Shown here: positions 43,191 through 51,696 of the stretch, in pieces | Layout of the letters: every line of letters begins with the position of its first letter | How positions within the stretch are numbered: position 1 is the stretch's first letter | Source: JBKQVT01 sp963727245 | GTDB taxonomy: Bacteria; Planctomycetota; Planctomycetia; Pirellulales; Thermoguttaceae | Direction of reading: 5' to 3' | DNA length: 64,000 bases | Assembly: GCA_963727245.1 (NCBI GenBank) | Contig: CAVSFO010000019.1 | Location: forward strand, 1 to 64,000 | The notes under the pieces: generated by a model | Databases searched by the model: none | The model's input: only the letters and a program-made list of their open reading frames with translations | What the model was told of the DNA's origin: nothing | Program-made: the position numbers and the translations under genes

Positions 43191-43375
43191 ATCTTTACGC
43201 CAGACCCTGCTCGACATGGATGCCGTCCGAGGAAAATTTCGCGACACTCTCGGCTTGCCCGGCAGTGGGGGAAACAGGGTCGGATACTCCGAGCACCGGA
43301 GACCACTGGAAAATCTCCCTCTGGGGCATTAGTCTTGTACTGACGCTGCACTGCGGATCGGGGCCCCGGATCGCA

Positions 43376-43451
43376 AGCCCACCGGCTGCGTCCGGTGGGA
43401 AAGGAGCGCCGCTTGCCGCTTCAGGTCCCACCGGACGCCGCCGGTGGGCTT
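43376..43451. repeat. Paired CCCACCGG hairpins in inverted order
   Basis: CCCACCGGCTGCGTCCGGTG (43378) and TCCCACCGGACGCCGCCGGT (43427) are each hairpins and are together an inverted pair. They lie ahead of the lipoate-ligase-like gene and belong with the hairpin at 38115. Confidence 0.75.
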
Positions 43452-43501
43452 AGGGGGCGTGAGCCTCCCGGATTGGACTGCGGAGAATCGTCTTTACTGT
43501 C

Positions 43502-44227
43502 ATGCGATATCTGGACCTGACGCTGCCGACGGCGGCGGAGAACCTGGCGCTGGATGAGGCCCTTTTGGACGAGGCCGAGGCCGATGCCGCAGAGCAGCCC
43601 GCCGAGACCCTGCGGTTCTGGGAATCCCAGCGTCCGATCGTCGTGCTGGGGCGGTCCTCGAAACTCGCCGCCGAGGTCCGCAGCGAGGTCTGCCGGGAGT
43701 TGGACATCGCCGTCTTGCGTCGCAGCAGCGGCGGGGCGGCGGTCGTGGCCGGGCCGGGATGTCTCATGTACGCACTGGTGCTGAGCCTGAAGCGGCGTCC
43801 GGCGCTGCGGTCGGTGGGCTTGGCCCATAGCTTCGTGCTGGAGATGCTGGCCGCGGCCCTGCGGCCGCTGGCGCCGGCGATCAGCCGCCGCGGCATCAGC
43901 GACCTGGCCCTGGCCGAGCGCAAGGTCTCCGGCAACAGCCTGCGGGTGAAGCAGAGTCACCTGCTTTATCACGGCACGCTGCTGTACGACTTTCCCCTGG
44001 AGTTGATCGGCCGGGTGTTGGCGATGCCGCCCCGTCAGCCCGACTATCGCCTGCGGCGGCCGCACGACGCCTTCGTAACGAACCTGCCGCTTGGGGTCGC
44101 GTCGATCCGCCGGGCGGTGGCCGAAATGTTGAAGGCCGACGAGCCGTATTCGGACTGGCCGCAGGCCCGCACCGCGGCGTTGGCCGCCGAAAAATACAGC
44201 CGTCCGGAGTGGAACGGGCAGCGCTAG
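43502..44227 (+). CDS. Lipoate-protein ligase A-like protein
   Basis: The 241-residue protein has the biotin/lipoate ligase fold: RFWESQRPIVVLGRSSKL, RRSSGGAAVVAGPGCLMYAL (the RRxSGGGAV-type lipoyl-AMP motif, with Ala for one Gly) and RKVSGNSLRVKQSHLLYHGT with the catalytic-site Lys. It should attach or transfer lipoyl or octanoyl groups to enzyme lipoyl domains. It could equally be an LipM/LipL-like transferase. No lipA or lipB lies nearby. The ribosome site is weak. Confidence 0.82.
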   Translation: MRYLDLTLPTAAENLALDEALLDEAEADAAEQPAETLRFWESQRPIVVLGRSSKLAAEVRSEVCRELDIAVLRRSSGGAAVVAGPGCLMYALVLSLKRRPALRSVGLAHSFVLEMLAAALRPLAPAISRRGISDLALAERKVSGNSLRVKQSHLLYHGTLLYDFPLELIGRVLAMPPRQPDYRLRRPHDAFVTNLPLGVASIRRAVAEMLKADEPYSDWPQARTAALAAEKYSRPEWNGQR

Positions 44228-44242
44228 GGGGTCGGACCCGAG

Positions 44243-44262
44243 CCGGAGGCGTCAGCCTCCGG
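44243..44262. repeat. Hairpin repeat CCGGAGGC-gtca-GCCTCCGG
   Basis: Perfect 8-bp stem and four-base loop just after the ligase gene. It is the inverted counterpart of the hairpin at 20159-20178, with which it shares flanks (CGAG before, ATAAC after). Confidence 0.75.
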
Positions 44263-44304
44263 ATAACGGGCGCCCGAAGGCGGAAGGCGGAAGGAAGGTG
44301 AGCC

Positions 44305-44733
44305 ATGTTTTACCTGCTGTTGCTTGCTGGGGCCTTGATCGTCGCGGTGCTGTTGGCCGTCCCTATCTGGACGTTTCGTACCATCGCCGTGCGAGGTCTT
44401 CCTGCATGGTGGGGACGGCTGGCTGCGATCGCGCTCTTGCTGGGGGCCGTCTGCGGCTTCACCTCCGGCTGCGTAGTGACTTGGCAGGTCAGCGACGGCG
44501 AGCGATACGTGGGATTTCCCATACCGGCAGTGCTGCTGCTGAAGGAGCACGGGCGATGGGTGGACTATGAGGGATTCCTCACTCTCATGGCCCCCTACCT
44601 CGACGCCCTGCTGGTGGCGACTGTCTTCATCTTGCCGGTTTCGCTTGTGCTTCTTTTCCGCCGCCGACACCGCGCGTCTGCTGCACAAGACGCCGCCGGG
44701 CGTAGTGCAGAGGGCCGTGGGGCGGTAGAATGA
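44305..44733 (+). CDS. Small membrane protein of unknown function
   Basis: 142 residues with three hydrophobic segments (FYLLLLAGALIVAVLLAVPI, GRLAAIALLLGAVCGF, DALLVATVFILPVSLVLLF) and a charged carboxyl end. GGAAGGAAGG precedes ATG. No family is recognised. It has the same strand as the next two genes but is separated by 127 bases. Confidence 0.65.
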   Translation: MFYLLLLAGALIVAVLLAVPIWTFRTIAVRGLPAWWGRLAAIALLLGAVCGFTSGCVVTWQVSDGERYVGFPIPAVLLLKEHGRWVDYEGFLTLMAPYLDALLVATVFILPVSLVLLFRRRHRASAAQDAAGRSAEGRGAVE

Positions 44734-44860
44734 ATTCGCAGTTCAACGTTGGCCCCGTTGCCCAGGGCCGGCGTCGCCATTGCTGCCGCGGCCCATCGGC
44801 CGTACAATAGCGGGCTGAATCGCTTGGCGCCACACGAGGCAAGAAAGAGGAAATTCTTCC

Positions 44861-45379
44861 ATGCGATGCTTTCGATGCAAATTCGCTCTGCTGGCCGGCT
44901 TGGCAATGTGTGCCGCGGCCGCGGAGGCCGTCGCCCAATCGCCCGGCCTGCTGGCCCAGGGCCCCGGGCCGGAATCCTATGCAAGCTGGGTGATAAGGTG
45001 CCTCGGGATCTTTGGTCTGTCGACGGTGCTGGCGGGCGTGGCCATATTTATCGGCGCGTGCCTCGTCGTGTGTCTGGCGCACCGTCCGGCAGTCATCGCG
45101 GCCTACCTGGTCTTTCTTCTCTTGCCGTTATTGCTCGGCGCCCTTCGGGCGCTTAGGGGGTGCGTCTCTTCGTTTGCAGTCATTGCAGTATCCGGCGCCC
45201 AGCTTAAGCAATCGCAAATCTTCGCCGGCCTGTCAGAATCCTTGCTGTTTCTTTTGAGCGCTCTGGCGATAACCCTGCCGTCCTACTTCGTGCTCGCCGT
45301 CGGCCTCTTCGTTCGCACGCTGCTGGCGGATGAGCGGCCGCCGACCGACGGCCGCAGGGCAGCCGCGATCAGCCACTGA
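44861..45379 (+). CDS. Membrane protein, weakly resembling MotA/TolQ/ExbB channel proteins
   Basis: 172 residues with a signal-like start and three membrane segments (FGLSTVLAGVAIFIGACLVV, VIAAYLVFLLLPLLLGALRA, SLLFLLSALAITLPSYFVLA). GLSESLLFLLSALAITLPSY sits where TolQ/ExbB proteins have their conserved third helix, but the match is weak and I treat it as unproven. GAGGAAA precedes ATG. It ends 14 bases before the protease gene. Confidence 0.6.
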   Translation: MRCFRCKFALLAGLAMCAAAAEAVAQSPGLLAQGPGPESYASWVIRCLGIFGLSTVLAGVAIFIGACLVVCLAHRPAVIAAYLVFLLLPLLLGALRALRGCVSSFAVIAVSGAQLKQSQIFAGLSESLLFLLSALAITLPSYFVLAVGLFVRTLLADERPPTDGRRAAAISH

Positions 45380-45393
45380 GTGAAGAATCCTCC

Positions 45394-46710
45394 ATGCCGC
45401 GCCGCAACCTGCTCTGTCTGCTCTTGATGACCGTGGTCTCGCTGGCCTGTTATTGCCAGGCGCAGCGGAACCGTTATAGCCGCTCGCTGGGCAACGTGCT
45501 CGATGAAATCTCGCGGCGCTACTACGAGCCGGTCGACGACGCCAAGCTGTACGAAGGGGCCGTCGAGGGAATGGTCGACCGGCTGGGCGACGATTACTCG
45601 GCCTACATCACCCCCGCGCAGAAGGACGAGTTCGAAGCGGAGATCAACAAGCACTTCGAAGGCGTGGGGATGGAGGTGTCGCTGGACCCGAAGACCAAGC
45701 AGTTGACCGTGCGGACGCCGCTGGTCGGCTCGCCGGCCTACGAGGCGGGCGTGCGGGCCGGCGACCGCATCCTCAAAGTCGACGGCCGCAGCACCCAGGG
45801 CATGTCGTTGCGGGACGCCATCGGCCTCCTGCACGGCCGGCCCGGCACCACGGTCGCGATCGCGGTCCTCCACGAGGGCGAAAAGCTGCCGGTCGAGTTG
45901 AAGATGGTGCGCAAGACCATCGTGGTCGATACGGTGTGCGGCGACACCCGCAACGCCGACGGCTCCTGGAATTTCCTCCTCCCCGGCCACGACCGCGTCG
46001 GCTACGTCCGCATCCTGGGTTTCGCCGAGAATACGGCCGACGACCTCAGGCAGGCCCTCGACGGGCTCGTGGCCCAGCGGATGGGCGGCCTGGTGCTCGA
46101 TCTGCGCGGCAACCCGGGCGGACTGCTGCCCAGCGCCGTGTGCGTCTGCGACTTGTTCCTTTCCAGCGGCGTGATCGTGAGCACGCGCGGCCGCGACAAG
46201 CAGATCCTCGAGATCAGGCAAGCCAGCGGCCGCGGCCCGTTCACCGGCTTTCCCCTGGCCGTGCTCATCAATCAGTACAGCGCCAGTGCCGCCGAGATCG
46301 TGGCGGCCTGCTTGCAGGACAACCATCGCGCGGTGATTGTCGGCCAGCGCAGCTTCGGCAAAGGGACGGTGCAAGAATTAACCGACTTGGGCGACCGCCG
46401 CGGCGAGCTGAAATTGACCGTGGCCAGCTACTGGCGTCCCAGCGGCGAGAACATCCATCGCCGTCACGGCGCCGGCGAAAAGGAGATCTGGGGCGTCGTG
46501 CCCGATCGCGGCTACGAAGTCAAGGTCGAGGGGGAGGAGTTGGAGCGACTCGAGCGCTGGCGGCAGCAGCGCAACGTCTATCGCCCGCTGCCCGCCGAGA
46601 AAACCGCCGCTGCAGGCCATCCGGCCGAGGCGCCACCCGATCGCCAGTTGGCCAAGGCCGTCGCCTACATCGAGGGTGCGGTGAAGCAAGAGGCGGCCAG
46701 GCGGCCGTAG
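45394..46710 (+). CDS. Carboxyl-terminal processing peptidase (S41, CtpA-like)
   Basis: A signal peptide (CLLLMTVVSLACYCQA) directs the protein outside the cytoplasm. A PDZ domain at about 90-175 (GVGMEVSLDPKTKQLTV, GSPAYEAGVRAGDRILKVDG) is followed by the S41 core: GYVRILGFAENTADDLRQAL, LVLDLRGNPGGLL, the nucleophile in INQYSASAAEIVAACL and the general-base Lys in GQRSFGKGTVQ. 438 residues, complete. Such enzymes trim the ends of periplasmic proteins and regulate cell-wall hydrolases. Confidence 0.93.
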   Translation: MPRRNLLCLLLMTVVSLACYCQAQRNRYSRSLGNVLDEISRRYYEPVDDAKLYEGAVEGMVDRLGDDYSAYITPAQKDEFEAEINKHFEGVGMEVSLDPKTKQLTVRTPLVGSPAYEAGVRAGDRILKVDGRSTQGMSLRDAIGLLHGRPGTTVAIAVLHEGEKLPVELKMVRKTIVVDTVCGDTRNADGSWNFLLPGHDRVGYVRILGFAENTADDLRQALDGLVAQRMGGLVLDLRGNPGGLLPSAVCVCDLFLSSGVIVSTRGRDKQILEIRQASGRGPFTGFPLAVLINQYSASAAEIVAACLQDNHRAVIVGQRSFGKGTVQELTDLGDRRGELKLTVASYWRPSGENIHRRHGAGEKEIWGVVPDRGYEVKVEGEELERLERWRQQRNVYRPLPAEKTAAAGHPAEAPPDRQLAKAVAYIEGAVKQEAARRP

Positions 46711-46729
46711 CTTATTTCGTCTTGACGCC

Positions 46730-48385
46730 TCAGCGGCCGATCGGGTCGCCGCCGGTCGCGGGGCGATCCGTGCGGCGGCCGCAGCGGCTTGCCGCGGCGT
46801 TCCAGCGCTCGACCTGGAAGCTCCGCCAGTCGCCTTCCGCCGCATAGCTGACCGCGCATACGTCGCTGTGCCGGTAACGCGCCAGGATCTCTGCGCGCGA
46901 TAGCTCGGGAATGCCGGACGGCGGCCAGGCGAAGGGGCAGCCGGGCGTGTTCACGCGGATCAGCTCGCGATGGAATGCCGACACGCCGTTGCGCCACATG
47001 TTGGGGCTCCACATCAGACCCGGCGGGCCGTAGGAGTCGGGCAAGTCGACCACGACCAGGGGCGTGCGGGCGTCGCCGGGGGCAGCGGCCTCGATGGTGC
47101 GCCAGACGGCCTGCGACTGCCGATAGGCCCCCTGGTAAAGATCGGCCCGCTGCCAGGCCCAGCAGGCATGGAGGCCTAGCACGGCGGCCAGCAGGCCGAC
47201 TTTGCCGGCCCGCGACTTCCACGGAGCGACCGCCAGCACGGCGGCGGCGAAGAAGAACGGCGAGCTGAAATAGTAGTAGCGCGACGTTGGCGCGGCGAAG
47301 AAGACATAGGGGAGTTGGCAGAGGAGAAAAATGCCCACCAAGAGAGCTATTCGCGCGTCGCTGCGACAGCGAACCGCCAGGAAGACCATGAGCACCAGCG
47401 CGAGCCCCAGGCCGGCGGCCGACCAGTAGAAGGCGGCCAGCCCATTGGGATAGAGGCAGCGGATCGGAGAGGTAAGGAAATAGTACCCCTGGCGAATCGG
47501 GTCGAACGACCGCTGGTAGCCGGCCGAGTAGCCGCAGGAGAATTTCACCAGCAGCACGCCGATCCAAGCGACCGCCGTCGGCCAGAGAAGGGAAACCGAG
47601 CGGCGGAGGGCCGCCGGTAACTGCTCGCAGCATGATACTAGCCCGAAGCGCAAGCGAGGGAGGAACCACGTCAAACCGTGGCGCAGTGCACCCTCGCTTG
47701 CGCTTTGGGCTAGTGTTCTGGGCTCAGTCGGCAGCGGGCGATAGGCGCGGAAGCAGCAGCAGGCCGCGACGATGGGCAGCAGCATGATGCCCCAGTCCCA
47801 AATCGCCAGCGCCGCCAGTTGCACCAGCGGCGTGCCCCAGCGGACGAGCGTCTCGCCGCGCGGCGGCGGCGCGGAGAGCGACAACCAGACCGCCGCCAGC
47901 ACGGTCGCTTCCACCAGGACATAGCCCAGCGAACTTGCCCAGGCGATGGCCTCGAAGCCCGGGGCGCCCAGGGCAAACAGCATGGTGATGACCCAGGCAT
48001 AAGGCCGGGCGACCGCCAAGCCCCGGACCAGGATCAGCCACAGGAGCAGGATATTGGCGCCGTGAACCAGCAGGGCCGCCAGGTGCCACGTGCCGCTGCC
48101 GATGACGCCCTGAGCGGTCAGTTTGAACAGCGCGGCCATGACCGGCGAGTAGTGATGCGGCTCGATCGGATGCAGCCACGGCACCACGCCGGCGCGAGCG
48201 ATCAGATTGAAGTCGTCGGAGAGGAAGCCGATCCGCGCCGGTCCGGCGCAGAACAGCCCGGCCGCGGCCAGCCAGCAGGACAGGATCGCCGCCCCGGTCC
48301 AGAGCGTGGACGATCGAGGCGCGGGCGACGACCTGCCGGGCCGCGGCGGTTCCAACGGCGGAATGGTTGCAGCCTGGACACTCAT
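46730..48385 (-). CDS. GT-C-like multi-pass membrane glycosyltransferase, copy 1 (carries an in-frame repeat)
   Basis: About 551 residues and 10-12 membrane helices. The first external loop has RIGFLSDDFNLIARAG, an acidic pair in the place typical for GT-C enzymes that use lipid-linked sugars. HHYSPVMAALFKL follows, and a soluble carboxyl domain (TPLVVVDLPDSYGPPGLM). Compared with its upstream neighbour it has about 20 extra residues, TLAQSASEG through LPRLRFGLVS, encoded by a palindromic repeat (47637-47714) that keeps the frame open. ATG at 48385 has GGGAG eight bases upstream and overlaps the stop of copy 2 as ATGA. Confidence 0.75.
   Translation of the reverse strand: MSVQAATIPPLEPPRPGRSSPAPRSSTLWTGAAILSCWLAAAGLFCAGPARIGFLSDDFNLIARAGVVPWLHPIEPHHYSPVMAALFKLTAQGVIGSGTWHLAALLVHGANILLLWLILVRGLAVARPYAWVITMLFALGAPGFEAIAWASSLGYVLVEATVLAAVWLSLSAPPPRGETLVRWGTPLVQLAALAIWDWGIMLLPIVAACCCFRAYRPLPTEPRTLAQSASEGALRHGLTWFLPRLRFGLVSCCEQLPAALRRSVSLLWPTAVAWIGVLLVKFSCGYSAGYQRSFDPIRQGYYFLTSPIRCLYPNGLAAFYWSAAGLGLALVLMVFLAVRCRSDARIALLVGIFLLCQLPYVFFAAPTSRYYYFSSPFFFAAAVLAVAPWKSRAGKVGLLAAVLGLHACWAWQRADLYQGAYRQSQAVWRTIEAAAPGDARTPLVVVDLPDSYGPPGLMWSPNMWRNGVSAFHRELIRVNTPGCPFAWPPSGIPELSRAEILARYRHSDVCAVSYAAEGDWRSFQVERWNAAASRCGRRTDRPATGGDPIGR
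47637..47714. repeat. 'ACTAGCCCGAAGCGCAAGCG' fold-back repeat inside a coding region
   Basis: Arms of 24 bases (47637-47660 and 47691-47714, one mismatch) are the same sequence as the intergenic repeat at 14866-14947. It lies in the cytoplasmic or external loop region of the GT-C-like gene and encodes LAQSASEG and LPRLRFGLVS. The adjacent paralogue lacks it. Confidence 0.9.
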
Positions 48386-49926
48386 TGGGCAAGCTCCCGA
48401 TCGGCCTCGGTGTTCCATCGCTGGACCTTGAAGCTCCGCCAGTCGCCTTCCGCGGCATAGCTGACCGCGCAAACGTCACTGTGCCGGTAACGCGCCAGGA
48501 TCTCTGCGCGATAGCTCGGGAATGCGGGACGCCGGCCAGGCCAGTGGGCAGCCGGGCGTGTTCACGCGGATCAGGTCCCCACGGAATGCCGGCAGCCCGT
48601 TGCGCCACATGTTGGGGCCCCACATCAGGCCCGGCGGGCCGTAGGAGTCGGGCAAGTTGACCACGACCAGGGGCGTGCCGGCGTTGCGGGGGCCAATGGC
48701 CTCGATGGCCCGCCAGACGGCCTGCGACTGCCGATAGGCCCCGTCATAAAGGCCGGCCCGCTGCCAGGCCCAGCAGGCGTGAAGGACCAGCACGGCGGCC
48801 AGCAGGCCGATTTTCGCGGTGCGGAACTTCCACGGCGCGACCGCCAGCACGGCGGCGGCGAAGAAGAATGGCGAGCTGAAATAGAAGTAGCGCGACGTTG
48901 GCGCGGAGAGGAAGACATAAGGGAGTTGGCAGAAAAGAAAAATGCCCACGAGCAAGGGTATTCGCGCATCGCTGCGACAGCGGACTGCCAGGAACGCCAT
49001 GAGCACCAGCGCGAGCCCCAAGCCGGCGGCCGACCAGTAGAACGCGGCCAGCCCATTGGGATAGAGACAGCGGAGCGGAGAGGTGAGGAAATAGTACGCG
49101 TAGCGAACCGGGTCCAACGACGGGTGGTAGCCGACCGCTTGGCCGCAGCAATACTTGACCAGGAGCACGCCGATCCACGCGATCGCCGTCGGCCAGAGGA
49201 GGGAAACACAGCGGCGGCAGGCCGCCCGGACGATACCCGGCGGAAGGCGGAAGGAAGGCGGCCGGTCAGTCGGCAACCGGCGATAGGCGCGGAAACAGCA
49301 GCAGGCCGCGACGATGGGCAGCAGCATGATGCCCCAGCCCCAAATCGCCAGCGCCGCCAGTTGCACCAAGGGCGTGCCCCAGCGCACCAGCGCCTCGCCG
49401 CGCGGCGTCGTCGCGGAGAGCGACAACCAGACGGCGGCCAGCACGGTCGCTTCCACCAGGACATAGCCCAGGCAGCAGGCCCAGGCGATGGCCTCGAAGC
49501 CCGGGCGCTCAAGGCGAACAGCATGGTGATGACCCAGGCGTAAGGCCGGGCGACCGCCAGGCCGCGGACCAGGATCAGCCACAGGAGGACGATATTTACG
49601 CCGTGGGCCAGCAGCGCGAGCAGATGCCAGGTGCCGCTGCCGATGACGCCCAGGGCGGTCAGCTTGAACAGCGCGGCGATGACCGGCGAGTAGTGTTGCG
49701 CCTCGACCGGGTGCAGCCAGGGCGTCGCCCCGGCGCGGGCGATCAGATCGAAGTCGTCGGAGAGGAAGCCGATCCGCGCCGGTCCGGCGCAGAACATCCC
49801 GGCCGCGGCCAGCCAGCAGGACAGGATCGCCGCCCCGGTCCAGATCGCTGACGACACAGGGGCGGGGGACGAATTGCCGGGCCACGGCGGTTCCAGCGGC
49901 GGACAAATCGCGGCCTGGGCACTCAT
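48382..49926 (-). CDS. GT-C-like multi-pass membrane glycosyltransferase, copy 2 (two apparent frameshifts)
   Basis: Tandem paralogue of the next gene, about 514 residues, with the same landmarks (RIGFLSDDFDLIARAG, QHYSPVIAALFKL, TPLVVVNLPDSYGPPGLM). The frame changes near 49513, where the paralogue has GGGG and this copy GGG. It changes again near 48508, where a GC pair is missing from CGCGCGC. With both repaired the protein ends in DWRSFKVQRWNTEADRELAQ and its TGA overlaps the ATG of copy 1. At the place of the in-frame repeat in copy 1 it has instead PPSFRLPPG, encoded by GGCGGAAGG-type sequence also seen near 44282. Confidence 0.72.
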
Positions 49927-50054
49927 CGGGCAAGCTCCGCATCGGCCTGGGGGGGCGGCATGACAACGGGTGCGATATCTTCCCAAAGCGGCGGTTTCGG
50001 GGCAAGGGCAGAATCAAGCAGCCCCGGGCCCGAAGAGAGCCACCTTAACCGGGG

Positions 50055-50339
50055 TTAGGCGACGAGGCCCAGGCCGCGCAGCCGCTCGATCCACTCGTCC
50101 ACCGTCATGTCGCAGATTGCCAAGAGAAGGCAATTGTGCGGGCTCAGGTGCAACAGGTGAGGAATGTGGTCGTGTCCGGAAGACTTGCTCGAGCCGCGGC
50201 GGATTCCAAACGACGCTACGCGCACGTTGTCGTGGTACACAACGGCGAGATCGTGCGCCTTCCTGCCGGACCGGATTTCCGCGTGCAGCTTGCCCACAAG
50301 CATGTCCGCGTGTGCGCGCGTGATGATCGTATGGCCCAT
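50055..50339 (-). CDS. Small toxin-like protein of a putative toxin-antitoxin pair
   Basis: 94 residues: basic, with AEIRSGRKAHDLAVVYHDN, ASFGIRRGSSKSSGHDHIPH and SPHNCLLLAICDMTVDEWIE. I recall small bacterial proteins of this build next to HicB-like genes, but I cannot name an established toxin family. It starts one base after the stop of the HicB-like gene, which fits a two-gene module. Mechanism not shown by the sequence. Confidence 0.5.
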   Translation of the reverse strand: MGHTIITRAHADMLVGKLHAEIRSGRKAHDLAVVYHDNVRVASFGIRRGSSKSSGHDHIPHLLHLSPHNCLLLAICDMTVDEWIERLRGLGLVA

Positions 50340-50340
50340 A

Positions 50341-50742
50341 TTACCGTCGTCGGATGGAGCTTTGCAGCACTGCTAGCTGGCGTTTCGCCTCCACGCCCAG
50401 CCGCTCCGCCGGCTCCGACTCAAGGTCCTCCAGGACCATGAGCATGACTTCCTTGAGGCCGTCGATCGCGTCTTGTTCGGTGTCTCCGGATGCAGAGATG
50501 TTAGCATCGAACACGCTCGCCACATATCCGTCGCCGACTGGCCGAACGACCGCTTGGAGGGGGCCGACAACGTCAAAAGGCTCCGGCGCAAAGCTGTTGA
50601 TCGGAACCACCAGGGTCGTCTGGAGCTTTTCAAGGTCCGTCCTCAGGTCTCGGACCTCCCGTTCGAGTGCGGCAAGTCGGAAGTTTCGCCGCAGGGCTTC
50701 CGCCGCCCCGAGCGGATCAGAGACGATGACGACGTTGGGCAT
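50341..50742 (-). CDS. HicB-like putative antitoxin
   Basis: About 133 residues from ATG at 50742. A coiled-coil-like stretch (AALEREVRDLRTDLEKLQ) is followed by a HicB/UPF0150-type core: VVRPVGDGYVASVFDANISA and SGDTEQDAIDGLKEVMLMVL. No separate DNA-binding domain is evident at the end. Its stop lies one base before the small basic protein downstream. The start is uncertain because the frame stays open to 50928 and the ribosome site is weak. Confidence 0.55.
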   Translation of the reverse strand: MPNVVIVSDPLGAAEALRRNFRLAALEREVRDLRTDLEKLQTTLVVPINSFAPEPFDVVGPLQAVVRPVGDGYVASVFDANISASGDTEQDAIDGLKEVMLMVLEDLESEPAERLGVEAKRQLAVLQSSIRRR

Positions 50743-50890
50743 CCGGCCGCGCTCTGTCTCAAGGCCGCGCTCCGAAAAACGAAGTCCGTGGTGTTGAGAC
50801 GTTCTTGGTTGTCCATTCCGGGGCGTCCCGCGAAATTGACTCGGCACCGGTTGGAAAAAGGCGATTGATATTGCGTTGTCGCGACATTGT

Positions 50891-51533
50891 TTATGCTCGA
50901 CGGGTCTTTTCCAAGACGAAGCGGTCAAACCCGTCCTGCACCGTGCGGACGGCGCGTTCCAGGAAGTCGTTTTCGATGGCCGCCTCCTCGAACGCAGAGA
51001 TCATCACGTCCACGCTCTCCAAATCGGAACTGACCTTCCATTCGAGTTCCGTGAACGGCTCTGCGCCTGACAGACATGGTCGCCCCCGTAAAGGTCAACT
51101 CAGCACCCCCGGTGGACATCGCAATTCCGAAAGCCGCAGATATGATTCCCCGCTCGGGCAACATTACTCGGGGGATATCAAACTCGCCGTCGACAACGCG
51201 AGCGGTTTTGAACCCGCCTATATTCTCTACGACCTCCTCTATGGCCGCTTGGACTTCCTCGATTGAATCGCCTGTCCTTGGAGGGGCGCCCTTGAAATAG
51301 CTTTCCCGCGCCAAATGCACGTCGATCCGAACGGTCCGGCTACGCACCTTCACGACCCTAAGGCGTACCCAGCTACGTCCCTCAGCAGGACCATACAAAG
51401 CCTGGAGCGGCCGACGCGCCAATTCATCGGCCCATTTTGGGAGACTCTCGTCGGTCGGATAAAATCCTGTGGCGACGGTAACCGTTCTGAGGAACTGGTT
51501 CTGGCCACACATATCGGGAAGGATGAGCGACAC
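50891..51533 (-). CDS. Protein of unknown function next to the toxin-antitoxin-like pair (one apparent frameshift)
   Basis: About 213 residues, soluble: PTDESLPKWADELARRPLQA, VRIDVHLARESYFKG, IEEVQAAIEEVVENIGGFKT. Near 51072 one added base joins this to a second half, AEPFTELEWKVSSDLESVDV through RFVLEKTRRA, ending at 50891. I do not recognise a family. The next gene on this strand (antitoxin-like) begins about 150 bases downstream, so a link is possible but unproven. Confidence 0.45.
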
Positions 51534-51696
51534 GGCTTTGCCCGGCTACGGGAGATAGTTTGCGTGAAATGAGTTGGCGCCTCCGCGAAGCAATTCTAGC
51601 GTAACACCAGCAAGGTACAACAGCAATTCCCAGTACCCCATCCGGCGGGTGGGAGCTGCCGTTGGAATCGGATGATACGGGCCTGCGCGGCCAACT

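Larger units (their letters stand above)
42884..43501. other. Gene-free region dominated by fold-back repeats
   Basis: No coding region is supported. It contains the CGCCAAGGCG fold-back element (43045-43190) and a pair of inverted CCCACCGG hairpins (43376-43451), described separately, and a short GGGACTGTACCGG phrase near 42970. Confidence 0.6.

Noticed and set aside
44861..45379. Firm assignment as a MotA/TolQ/ExbB proton channel
   Set aside because: Only a weak likeness in the last helix; no partner (MotB, TolR, ExbD) is adjacent. Kept as an unproven resemblance.
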